From contig NC_056752.1 in NCBI RefSeq assembly GCF_018687715.1, positions 37,704,001 through 37,768,000 on the forward strand: a stretch of 64,000 nucleotides of DNA, written 5' to 3'. Below, in pieces: positions 1 to 10,496 of the stretch (within the stretch, counting starts at the first letter, position 1; each line of letters begins with the position of its first letter). Origin of the DNA: Carya illinoinensis (lineage: Eukaryota; Streptophyta; Magnoliopsida; Fagales; Juglandaceae). The notes under the pieces are model-generated. The model did not search any database, was not told the DNA's origin, and saw nothing but the letters and a program-made list of their open reading frames with translations. Position numbers and translations under genes: made by a program.

Positions 1-1650
1 GGTTTTTTGGAAGTTGGTTCATGCCTCTATTAATCTGTAAATAGAGCATAAATAGAGACTGGTTTCACTGGGGCCTGTTTGGTTTGGGAAGGAGGATTTG
101 GTAAAAAGAATGAAACTCATGAATATGTATTGATCATCCGGAAAATGTAAACGAAAATGTCTTGCCCCTCAGATTTTGAAATCTCATGAATATGTATTGA
201 TCATTATCTTTCCTTCACCTATTTCCCTTCATATGCGATTTACACCTACTTAGATATGTCTCTCCAAACAATGCCCCATGCCCTTACATTTTTACATCAT
301 GTATCCTTCTATAAAAATGAAAATTACCGGTCCAAATGTTGTAATCATTTATTGTGAAAGGATCAATAAATAAAAAAAAAAATGGTGTCTAATTAAAGCT
401 CATTTAAATAATTGGTTAGTCAGGTTAATGTCAGGACGTGCATATTATAGTCGTATAAAATTTATGCCAGTAACAATGTCGCATATTTGATTGAAGCAGT
501 CTTATACTTTTTGGTGTGCGGTTTAGAAAAATGTAGTTTGAGTCTGGTTTTTGCTGTTGATACATCTTTGACTACAAGTGTTTTTCATATGAGATTTTTG
601 AGATTGCTTAAGCAAGTCTGAATTTGGATAAGTTTTCAAACTGAAAAAATTAAAGAATGGGGAAATTTTCTAGAAGTATGGGATGTAGCACAGCAAGTAT
701 GAAGGAAGAAAGAGAAAGAAGAGAGAAAAGAAGAAGAAATATAGGAGGAGAAAGGGGGGAGAAAAGAAGAAAAAAAAACAAGCCATGATGAGTGAAGAGA
801 GAGGGAAAAGGAAGTAGATGGAAAACTGCCTCAAAATTTTAAGCCATCAAAAGAAGTCTTTAATGCTGTTTACAGAGCAATTAAATATAATTAACTGGGT
901 AATAGATGTGCTGATACCATTGGAGGTTTTATTTCAAATAAACTCCTAGCAGATGGACTAATGAGGGGGATTAAGATAGACATGAAGAAAGCTTATGAAA
1001 AAATAGAATGACCCTTGATTCTATAATGTGATTAAGCACTTAAATAGCCCCTGCTACAATATAGACAGATAGAGAAAGGATCAAACTATACTTGGATGAT
1101 GTTCAGTATACATGTATTTGGTTCAAACACACACTTATATATTTCATGCCTTTTCTTTTCCCTATTTCTTTATACTTGTATTTTTTTTTTATATGTTTCT
1201 GAATCCCTCATTGATGTTTGTAATTGTATCATGTTTCTGATAATGCATGCGGAAGTTTTCTGTCAGTTAGTTTTTTTTTTTTTACTCTTTTTTTTTTCTT
1301 TCTTTCCTTGTTTCAGTTAGTATTCTTTCTTCAAAACTCTTTGTTTCTGGCCATGTTTCTGATAATGCATGCGTGTTTTTTGTCAGTTAGTTTTTTTTTT
1401 TTTACTCTTTTTTTTTTCTTTCTTTGTTTCAGTTAGTATTCTTTCTTCAAAACTCTCTGTTTCTGGCCATGTTTCTGATAATGTCTTGGTTGTATCAATT
1501 ATGAAATTCTCCTTTGATCTCAAAACAATGTTCTCATTTGGTTCTACAAAATGATGTCACTTAAAATGATATATGGACTGAGAAGTTGCAATATGATGTT
1601 GACTATTGGGCAACTTGTCTGACTCCTTGAAATATTAATAATTTTCAAGG
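1..1650. other. Intergenic AT-rich DNA, no gene
   Basis: No convincing coding exon. It holds a purine-rich tract at about 690-830 (GAA/AGAAG runs), a short direct repeat (the words around 116-138 recur around 183-205, 67 bases apart) and the T-rich tandem repeat listed separately. The bases near 72-95 (GGGCCTGTTTGGTTTGGGA) resemble a DNA-transposon or MITE terminus, but I found no partner end. Open frames here are phenylalanine/serine-rich translations of poly-T and are rejected as genes. Confidence 0.6.
1230..1484. repeat. T-rich tandem duplication, period about 120 bp
   Basis: A word beginning CATGTTTCTGATAATG occurs at 1230, 1352 and 1468, giving periods of 122 and 116 bases. Between these anchors both copies contain the same order: a TCAGTTAG word, two long T runs split by ACTC, a second TCAGTTAG, then TTCTTTCTTCAAAACTC. 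It is a local duplication of two units plus the start of a third, probably by slippage or unequal exchange at the T runs. Confidence 0.85.
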
Positions 1651-2705
1651 ATGGACAAACATTTTGATGATGACCTATTCTTCACCACTCTATTGCAAAG
1701 TGGAGGAGGTTGTGATAGCACCCAAACGCAACATGATAATGTTGTTGTCCAAGCAACTCCAAATGACGGTGAAAAGAGGCATTTTTAAAAAAAAGTCAAC
1801 GAGGTGCATCTTTTACCGTTGAAGAAGATAACCTCCTCATCTTAGCTTGGCTCAATATTAGCATCGATACAATTAGAGGTACTGATCAAAAGTCTACTTA
1901 AATGTGGGAAAGAATTACCACATTTTATCATGAATATAAAAAACTGAACATTGCCAATCATTCTGAAGGGTCTTTGATGAATCGGTGGTCCACGATTCAA
2001 AAATGGACCAATAAATTTTGTGCATATATAGCACAGGTAGAGTCATTGCACCCAAGTGGTGCAACGGAGCAAGACAAGGTATTTACCTTAAAACCTTTTT
2101 TCATTTAATTATTTTGTGAACTTACTTATGAACTAATAGAAATTAATAAATTTTTGTAGATTGAGAAAGCGAAGGTGTTGTACAAAGAGATTGTTGGGAG
2201 TAATTTCACAATGGAGCATTGTTGGTGTCTTCTGAGACACCAACCAAAATGGCAGCAACACATCTTCACCTTTAGTCAGAAGAGAAAGTCACCTGAAAAA
2301 GTGACTAATGTTGTTGATGTTGACCAAGCGAAGAAGGACATAGAGGTTCTTCCTGAGAGACCTCCAGGCAAAAAGGCTGAGAAAGAAATGGAGAGGAAGC
2401 GGAAGTTCATGGAAGGAAACGATGGTGAGATCAAGATTGTTTTGGCCAAAATGACCGAGGATCGAGCGACGACCATGGAAGAGCGTAGAAATGCGACCTT
2501 GAAGGCAGACCTAGAGAGATTAGCAGTATTTGAACTTAAAAAAAAAAAAAAAATTGAAGTAAAGATGATATTACTAGATCTAAGTAGCCTGAATGCCATG
2601 CAACAAGAATATTTTGGCTACATTCAACGAAAAATTTTTGAGGAATATCTGAAGGATACCGGGGGGATATCTACATCTCCTTCGACACCTTATAGAGGTG
2701 TCTAA
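1651..2705 (+). pseudogene. PIF/Harbinger ORF1 (Myb/SANT-like plus NAM-associated C-terminal domain), broken
   Basis: The protein family binds transposon ends and recruits the transposase. The frame opens at ATG 1651 (MDKHFDDDLFF...). It shifts near 1785 in an A run and then reads a trihelix/SANT-like domain with FTVEEDNLLILAWLNIS, interrupted by a TAA just before MWERITTFYHEYKK (from 1902). An intron with GT at 2079 and AG ending at 2159 (81 bp) joins GATEQDK to IEKAKVLYKEIVG. The second exon carries the NAM-associated C-terminal region (QPKWQQH, then a Lys/Glu-rich coiled-coil stretch, then QQEYFGYIQRKIFEEYL) and stops at 2705. One frameshift and one nonsense codon make it a pseudogene. Family assignment is confident; host domestication is unlikely given the breaks. 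Confidence 0.75.
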
Positions 2706-3114
2706 TTTATAAATGTTGGTTATGGAGATTATTTTTTTGATTGTAGTGGCATTTTTTGTGGACTGTTGTTTGTATATTTATGGACTGTATTGGAAATATG
2801 CAAACAAAGTATTATAGATGTTAGTATTATTTCAAAGCATAGTATCTCTTTCTAACTATTTGATTAATTTTTGAGATGTCTTTGTATTTTTTTTCCATCA
2901 TCAATTTTCTAACATAGTAGGTTAATCAGGTTATTGTGGAAATGCCTCCTAGAAAAACCTTGGATATGAACTAGAAAAAAATATCTTATATAAGCTTGGA
3001 TATTCCATGAACTAGAAAGAAAATCAATGTCATAACTTTGCTTCAAGTTGAATATTGAATTGGCAATTACATGAACTCCAGATCTAAATTATAAATTAGA
3101 ATTAGAAATCCAAA
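2706..3114. other. Spacer between the two Harbinger genes
   Basis: AT-rich sequence between the stop codons of the convergent ORF1 and transposase genes. No gene is seen. It probably carries both 3' untranslated regions. Confidence 0.5.
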
Positions 3115-4317
3115 TTAGGTACGTCCATGAATATTCCATAAATGATCTATAAGGTCAGCCTGGAGTTGACTATGAGTGTCTCTATCTCTAATTCGATAAT
3201 GTTGTGCAATGAACTCTATGAATTCAGGTATATTATCACGTGAAATAGGCTCATCTGGAGTCTCTTCCATTTGTTCATAAATGAATTGATCAGCCCCGAG
3301 ATATAGATGCCACTCATCTTCAACGATCATATTATGTAAGATAATGCATGCGTACATAATGTCTTTTAGTACTTCAAGACAAAAAAACATCGCAGGTCCA
3401 CGCACAATTGCAAATCTACCTTGGAGTACTCCAAATGCACACTCCACATTTTTTCGAGTAGACTCCTGACAAGCGGCAAAGTGTTTTTTTTTTATTTCCC
3501 TGAGGACATGAAATTGTTTTCACTAATGTTGCCCATGAAGGATATATACCATCTATAAGATATATACCAGCAAAAACAGAAGATCGATCAAATATGTTGA
3601 TATTGTTATGCGATCCAGGCAAACCAAAAAAAGTATGCCATATCCAAATATCATAAGATGCAACAGCCACCAAAATAATAATTGGTTCATTCACATGACC
3701 AGAATACATACATTTCCATGCAGTAGAACAATTCTTCCATTTCCAATGCATACAATCAATGCTACCCAACATACCTGGGAATCCACGTCTTCATCCAGTA
3801 TCTAGTAACCCACTATATTACTGTTGTTTAGAGATCTCAAATACTCATTGCCAAAAATTGAGACAATTGTCTTAACAAATTTCTTCATGCTTTGTCGTGC
3901 CATACTTTCTCCAATTTTGATGTACTCGTCCATTAGATTTGCGGTGACCCCATATGCTAGCATCCTAATCGCTGCAGTCATCTTTTGAAGGGAAGACAAT
4001 CCAAGCCTCCCACTAGCATCTCTCTTTTGGACAAAATAATCATCGTGGGAGACTACTGCAGCATGTATGCATAAAAAAAGATCACGACTCATTTGAAACC
4101 TTCTCCTAAAAAGATGGGGCGGATATGTTGGTGTTTCGGCAAAATAATCATTCCAAAAGTGTTGATGACCTTCGAATGAATCACGTCTGATGAACCTACG
4201 ACGTTGAGGAGTACGACGAGGTGTAGAAGATGTTCCCTCGGATATCATTGCAATTGCTTGTATCATATCCAACTCATGATCAGAATAATCATCATCAAAA
4301 TTTGAAAAGGGATCCAT
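3115..4317 (-). pseudogene. PIF/Harbinger transposase, ALP1-like DDE nuclease, broken
   Basis: The frame opens at 4317 (MDPFSNFDDDYSDHELD...) and runs 171 codons through the N-terminal helical region (HFWNDYFAETPTYPPHLFRRRF, GRLGLSSLQKMTAAIRMLAYG) to a premature stop at 3802. The DDE catalytic part resumes in another frame: first Asp in LGSIDCMHWKW (about 3750), second Asp in LIDGIYPSWATLVKTI (about 3545). A further shift at the T run at 3484-3493 leads to the third-acid segment ECAFGVLQGRFAIVRGP (from 3447), and the frame ends at 3115. The motif order and spacing match plant ALP1/HARBI1-like transposases of about 390-430 aa. At least two frameshifts and a nonsense codon make it inactive. All three catalytic acids are still visible. 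Confidence 0.85.
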
Positions 4318-4452
4318 AGCAAATTAAGGGAAGAAAAATAGAGGGTTGGAGGAATGAAGGTTGGGCAATAGATGAGTAGAGAATGAGTCTATTTATAGAA
4401 TTTGATCCTCAACTATTAGTTACAACTAAAAAGGTTAGTAAAAGAAGAATGG

Positions 4453-4575
4453 TTGGCAAAAATTAGTTCATTCAAGAATTGTAGATGGTGATTGGTTGTT
4501 ATAGAAAGTTGTTGGCAAAAATTAGGTCATTCAATAATTGTAGATGATGATTGGTTGTTATAGAAAGTTGTTGGC
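4453..4575. repeat. Two-copy tandem repeat of about 58 bp
   Basis: GTTGGCAAAAATTAG begins at 4453 and again at 4511; both copies end in GATTGGTTGTTATAGAAAGTT, with a third partial start near 4570 (TTGTTGGCATG). The copies differ at only a few bases, so the duplication is fairly recent. It lies upstream of the transposase start. Confidence 0.85.
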
Positions 4576-5104
4576 ATGTTTGTTGGTTTCAACCACAATT
4601 CTAAATATAAAATTTGGGTAGAATAAATGTTGGTATGTTTATATATGTGATTGTTGGGTGAATGGTTGGTAAAATATTTATTGAATAATTAAGTCAATTA
4701 TAAAAATAGTATATTTATAATAATTTGAAGTTAAATAATAATTTATTTAATAAAGTTATTAACTAATATATTAAGTGTATTTGTAAAATATAAAAAAAAA
4801 TTATATTATTAAAATATATAATATTTTATTATTATTTAGATTTCAAGATAGCTAGTCCAATGTGGACTAATCAATCTAAAAATCTATTTTAGATAGATTT
4901 GTTGACATTCTAGCTAAATTATGGACTTGGCAATGACTGCCAATGCTTTAACAGAGAAAAACCTAGAACTTGGGCTCGGAATACACATCTTTTATATTGT
5001 TATGGACATATCCCACATCTGATGAATCCAATTCCAATAAAAAAAACTTGGCCCACATTAGATTATGCAAGCTAAATTAGCAAATAAGTTTCTTATATAT
5101 AAAA
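4576..5104. other. AT-rich spacer, no gene
   Basis: Very AT-rich. Around 4850-4930 there is a small imperfect inverted repeat (AGCTAGTCCAATGTGGACTA and the TAGATTTTTAGATTG-like words with their complements), which could be a worn transposon end. No ORF of interest. Confidence 0.45.
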
Positions 5105-7405
5105 GTATTAGTAGTGGCCTAGTCAAAGTTTGGTCAAAATTTAATTAGAAAATTTACTTTTACAAATTTAGCTAGTCGCTTTTTAACAATATTAAATAAC
5201 AAACTCTCCAAATCTATAACTATTCTTTTAAAATATTGATTTTCAAATTTTTATTTATTTTAATATTGTTGCCCAGATGACTACATAAGAGGGGGGATGA
5301 ATTGAGTTGTATTAAAAAAAAAATAACAATTATAAATCAAATATATAATATAAAATATAAAAAAAATATGAAATAGTAATAAATATAAAGAGTAAGGGCA
5401 AGAGAGAAGCAAACTCAGTATGTTAACTAGGTTTGGCCCGCCTCAAATTACCCCTTAAGAATTCTCAAATTCACTATTTAACCTCCTTCAGGTGGAGATA
5501 GAAACCTATTACACTTTTGAACAACACCACTACAAATGATCCGTTTAGAACACCCTCTACACTTGTAATCATCTTACACGTGATGATTCAACTATTCTCT
5601 TTGTAGAACACTTTCTACACGCACAAGGGTTATACACATCCTTTTACTGATACAAGAGCTGATAGTGGGTAGGTTATCAGAAAACACTTCTCAATGAGTG
5701 AAATAAGAACAATACAGCGCAAACTATATCTCTCAAAATAAATAAAGATTAAGGCTCAATACTTAAAAAAGAGAGAATGTAAGTTTTGAATGAATGTTAT
5801 ATGCTCTTAGTGTTGTGAATGTAAAGCTCTCAAATGATCTATTTATAAGAACATGAGATTTCATATTTAAATTTAAAAAGATTCACATGTCAAAGACAAC
5901 ATCATTTATTTTTTCAAAAAAATCAAATAAAAAGTTATTCTTTTTTAATTGTCAAAGACAACATCATTCATTTTTCAAAAACTTCAAATCTAATATTTTA
6001 CTTTTGGCATATGACAAAAGAAGCATACTTTACTTTTCAAATATTTCAAACCTAATCTTTTTACTTTTTGCATATAACAAAAGGAGCACACTTTACTTTT
6101 CAAAATTTTCAAACAAAAACATCTACCTTTTGCATAAGTAAAAAAAAGTATCAATCATTTTTTAAAATATTCAAATAAAACATGCACATGTGAAGATGAC
6201 AATCAATCATTTTTAATATTTTTAAAGTTCAAATCTTTAATCATATAATGTACATGTGAAAGATGACAATCAATCATCTTTCAAAATTTTCAAATTTAAT
6301 TTTCAAAATATTCATGCACATGTGAAAAATGTATTTTAATGCTTTATGATAAAATATTAATTTTGAGCCTTAATCCTAATTTCAAATTTGTAAGATATTT
6401 ACAATATTACTCTATGACTTTAATGTAAACTTGTTTCCTTCTTGCTCATACTTGTTTTCTTGATGTGCTTGACTCCATTGTATAGACAACTTGAAATTGA
6501 GACTCTTTTATTCTTTGAATTCATTTATTATCATCAAAATCTATGTGTAGATATATAATTATACAAAACTTGAAACATTGGGTTTAACAAATACTAATTA
6601 TAATTTGAATATTTATTAATTATTAAAAAATCACACATTAATTTTCTAGGCAATTCAACTAACTTCAGAGAAAAAGATCACGACGAATAAAAAAAAAAGA
6701 AAAACCAAAATTTCCATTATTCGTTCAAATTTTCTAGGCAAACAGAGCACCGTTTATGAAATTTGAAATTGTTACCTGAGGAAGAACTCAAGGCTGCGAG
6801 GGAGAGCACACCCCAGTGTTTCCATCTCTAAATTTATGAGTGCGTTGAGGAAATTGCAGAGAAGTCAACGGAGCCATTAAACAATTAGAGCTACCCGAAT
6901 CCAAGGAATGAATCGTCAAAACATATACTGAAACCGCTATTTGAAGTATAGTCTGGGAAAAAAATCTCACAGAAAACTTGATGAAGTTTGGATAATCAGT
7001 GGAAAGGAAGGGAAAATATCTACTTGTTTGAAGTGACGACGATGTGGCTTACCAGGAGGCATTCGACGACGACAGTGAGAGACGACAACAGAGTGGAATT
7101 TGGGTGAAATGGTTCTGCTGTTAGTAAGAAGTTGAGATCATGGGATTTGGGCGAAATGAGATCGTGCTTTTGTGAAGAAGATGAATTTTTTGGTGTCTTG
7201 GATCGCGCGAAACGAATAGCACGCACGAACTTTAATTTTTTATGTCAAAATAATATTTGACCAGCAACTTGAGCTGACCAAATTTGACCAGTGAAAATGA
7301 TCAAGATTAAAAATACTATAGATTTGTTGGGTCCATTATAGTAAGTTTTTATGCAACTTAATTAAACTTTAACTAAAATATAATAAATTGATTTCACTAC
7401 TAGTA
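5105..7405. mobile_element. Candidate DNA transposon with short inverted ends, carrying a solo LTR
   Basis: AGTATTAGTAGTG at 5105-5117 is matched on the other strand by AGTACTAGTAGTG, the complement of 7393-7405 (12 of 13 bases). Beyond it both ends share a looser similarity (words like GTCAAAGTTTGGTCAAAATTTAATTA). Removing the 1.3 kb solo LTR leaves about 0.98 kb. Near the right end (6788-7226, minus) are short open frames and a splice-like GTAAGCC, which could be remnants of a first exon; no family was recognised in them. No clean target duplication is visible. The ends could be chance, so confidence is low. Confidence 0.3.
5267..6589. mobile_element. Solo LTR of the Sirevirus family found at 18-26.5 kb
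   Basis: The 1,323 bases begin TGTTGCCCAGATGACTA and end in TTTAACA. They align along their whole length with the two LTRs at 17,955-19,290 and 25,178-26,511, including the paired ACATG/TGACAAAAGGAGCACACTTTACTTT blocks. No primer site or internal sequence flanks it. The flanking bases are AATAT on the left (5262-5266) and AATAC on the right (6590-6594), a 5-bp duplication with one mismatch. This is the product expected when the two LTRs of an inserted element recombine and the interior is lost. A short frame at 5887-6141 is a translation of LTR repeats and is not a gene. Confidence 0.9.
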
Positions 7406-9731
7406 CTCTAAATGAGTGTGTTAGCACACCTCTTATAGTGGGATTTATTAAAAATTTAAAAAATTAAAATACCAATAATTTTTTAGCATGTTTTATATGA
7501 AAAACTTCTACATTGACAGTGTGTTGGATCTATAAAAAATAAGATTTACAAATAGATTTTCTCATTAAAAGAATTCTTAACTTGCTTTTCTAAATTATTA
7601 TTTTATTCTTATATTCTTGAATCACTATGATTTTATGGTTTTTTTCTTATTTATCTACCACAATTTAGTTCTTATGATTAAGCTACGTGTAATGGTCAAT
7701 ACTGTGATGTAATATACTCGAGAACTTTAGATAGACCATATAAGAACAAATACTCCCAAATGAAATTCTTGGGAATGTTTGGAAAATAAAATATTAGACA
7801 ATAAAAACTTATTATATGCAATATTTGGATTTGACTATTTTAGGAAAATGCTCATAAACAATTCTAATCTACTTTGGGTTTACAGCACAAGAAGATTAAT
7901 ATTATCGCAATAACTTCTAAAGTCAACCATCTAAAGTCAACTAAAATAAACTTGATAATATATTCTTTTGTGTTTGCAGCACATAAAAATCACCCTTGTT
8001 TTATTGACTTCAGTCAGTAGAGGGGTCAATGCCCAAGTCAGAGCCTAAGGCCCACTACCCTTAAAGGATGGTTATTCGAAAAAGTCGTGTGATTTAAGAT
8101 AAGCCTAGCCGTCCTGATTATTAGAAGGGATAAATTCTCAGCCTATGGATATTCATAATATAGCGATCAAATAACTCTGGTACCTTAGGAATAAGTCTCC
8201 TCATGGATAAGTATAGCATGAACCTAATCTGTTTATGACATTTATCTAATAGATCTCTACACCTATATATAAAGATGACAGGTAACTCTTGAATCATCTG
8301 ATCACATATTTTCAAATTATTATCCATCACTTGTTATTGACTTAAGTATTGGAGTTGTCACAGGCATATAGTGCCACCTCTATAGTGAGTTGCAGGTTGA
8401 CAATTACATTCAGTGGTAGGAAAGTAGGACTAAAGTTTTGAATTTCATTCTGTTCCAGCCGGAATGGCCAGAATTTGTCATTCTAGAACATTGGCCGAAA
8501 TTGTGTACCTATATGTTTCGTACTGCTCCCAATTCCAGTAATTTTAGCTCGTTTGGTCCATTCTGACCGGATTCCAACGTTTCGGCCTGATTTCAATCCG
8601 AAATTGCACAGAGGAATGATGGGGTGGTATTTTGTAATTAAGTTAACACTCATGGCATATCATAAATTTTGTTATTTTCCCCCATTTCCTTTTTGATTCT
8701 CCTCCTCCCCCTTACGAATTCATTCAGAAAATAAAAATTGCTTTGAGTGCTTAGGGCTAAACTTTACTGCTTCTAGTGAATCACCACCGAGCACCGAGCC
8801 CCACATCCAGCAGAGCCACAGACTGCAGACAACTCCATAGTCACACTTTGACGATGCCACCTCCACAACGCTTCGAGTCTCGGCTTGCAGCCTAGCAGTG
8901 ATGTAGCTCCACAACGTCGTGAGCCTCGGCCTCTACAATGCTGCAGCTCCTCTACAATGATGCCACCTGTTCGTGAACTCTTGGATTTGAGATTGATCTG
9001 CAGCTCCTCTCTAGTCTCAACGCAGCTCCTTTGAGTTGATCTATAGTTTTTTTCTTTTATCGCTATTTCTAGAATTGATCTACAGGTTTTAGATTTAGAT
9101 AATTAGATTATTAGATGTAAAATGATCTACACCCTTTTTTATGTGTATTGAGAATTTGAGAATGATGTGAATATATATAATAGATATGCTTTTGACTAAA
9201 TCATAGACTATGAATCTGATTTTTTTTTTTAGGTAGAAACGTAGAATCGTATATAGGAGTATATAAATGTCTACTATTATTGGAATATAGTTATTATATA
9301 TATAATTTATTCATATAATATCTATTTTGAAATGGTACATTGAAACGTACCGGACTCAAATATTCTATTTAAATGCTTTAACTGGAATGGTCATTTAAAC
9401 GAAATTCAAAAATTTGAATAAGACACGTCCTTTATAGTTAAATATAACTTAGTGACATCTCACAATTGTAATGTCCATAAGTAAAGATTACCATTATTTA
9501 AAAATTATCGTTAAAACAAATGATTGCAAATAAAAAGACATTTAGATAAAATAATAAATATAACCGTTATACATGTTAAATAAGGATATAACAAAAAATT
9601 ATTTTAAAAAAAACATAACTTTAGTTGTTTAGCAAACTTATACATTGAGTGATGTATAGGAAATATATTACGTAAACTAGTCAAGATATAATTTCCGGTT
9701 AAATTTTAACTACAAATTTAGAGAATCCAAT
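7406..9731. other. Intergenic region, no gene recognised
   Basis: AT-rich with one more GC-rich patch at about 8430-9050 containing repeated CCGGAATGGCC / TTCGGCC words and a Ser/His/Cys-rich translation. Such GGCCGGAAT-rich tracts occur near the ends of some hAT-type elements, but no transposase was found, so this is only a suggestion. The rest shows no coding exon, repeat or RNA gene that I can support. Confidence 0.4.
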
Positions 9732-10088
9732 GAGGCTTGTTTGGACACACATAATTCTTAAAATTTTTAAAATTTTTCATAATTTTATTCTTAAATATTA
9801 CTCAAATATAAAACATTTTTTAATTTGAAATTTATATATTACTTAAATATTATTCAAACATAAAAATCAATACAACTTTTATAAACTTGAAACAAAATAT
9901 AAAAATCAATACAATTTTTACAAATTTTAAAAACAAAAATAATATTTAAATAAAATTTTAAATTTATAATATTTTTATTTAATTTTTTCTTACTCTTTTT
10001 CCAAGATTCAATATAATATTTTTATCCAAATCATTTTATTACCACTTATAAAATTTTAAAATACTCCAACCGTCTGAACATTCCCTTA
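9732..10088. mobile_element. AT-rich MITE, same family as the copy near 36.2 kb
   Basis: It begins near GTTTGGACACACATAATTC and ends near CCGTCTGAACATTCCC. Internal words match the 36.2 kb copy in order: ATAAACATTTTTTAATTT-like, TTTATAAACTTGAAACAAAA-like, CATAAAAATCA-like, AAAACAAAAATAAT and a TTTTTATTTAATTTTTT-like word. It is non-coding. It lies 0.4 kb downstream of the polygalacturonase stop codon. The exact ends are uncertain. Confidence 0.55.
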
Positions 10089-10496
10089 TTCTTTATCAAA
10101 TAGCCATGATAATATTACTTCAATGTCTGCATCTAATCAATATACAGTATAGGCCCAAAAAGGTAGACCCAGTGCACATCTCATCACACAATAAGGGGAG
10201 AAACCCAAATAGGTATGTAGCAAATAATAAAGACCCATAACAGATGAGGGCTTCCTTGGGCTTAATACATTATTTTGTATAGCAAAGTAACAGGTTTACA
10301 GAGTTCAAACTCAAGTATTTTTTTTTTTTAAACTCATATTGATATGATATGATATAATATATATATTTTTTAAATATAAAAAAACTTTATAATTATTGTG
10401 CCCATCAGTTTATAAATTTTATTTTTATAAAATTTCTTTGTAAACTAAGCATTTCTCTAGCAAATTAACTAGCAGCAAAAACCAAAAACACCTAAG
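10089..10496. other. 3' flank of the polygalacturonase gene
   Basis: Sequence downstream of the stop codon of the minus-strand polygalacturonase, so it should contain its 3' UTR and polyadenylation region. It is AT-rich, with TTTATA/AATAAA-like words on the minus strand, none decisive. No separate gene. Confidence 0.4.

Larger units (their letters stand above)
1651..4317. mobile_element. Decayed PIF/Harbinger DNA transposon (ORF1 plus transposase)
   Basis: Two convergent genes typical of plant PIF/Harbinger elements lie side by side: a Myb/SANT-like ORF1 protein on plus (1651-2705) and an ALP1-like DDE transposase on minus (3115-4317). In this superfamily both proteins act together in the nucleus, ORF1 binding DNA and the transposase cutting. 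Both genes here carry frameshifts and nonsense codons, so the copy is dead. The limits given are those of the two genes. Terminal inverted repeats and a TTA/TAA target duplication were looked for outside them and not identified. Confidence 0.75.

Noticed and set aside
1096..1554. Overlapping plus-strand frames of 61-74 codons
   Set aside because: They are Phe/Leu/Ser-rich translations of poly-T in the tandem repeat; no family signature or splice context.
5105..7405. Reading the CACTACTAGTA at 7393 as the start of a CACTA (En/Spm) element
   Set aside because: A CACTA element would need CACTA at its left end and TAGTG at its right; here they face the wrong way for the enclosed region, and no CACTA transposase is present.
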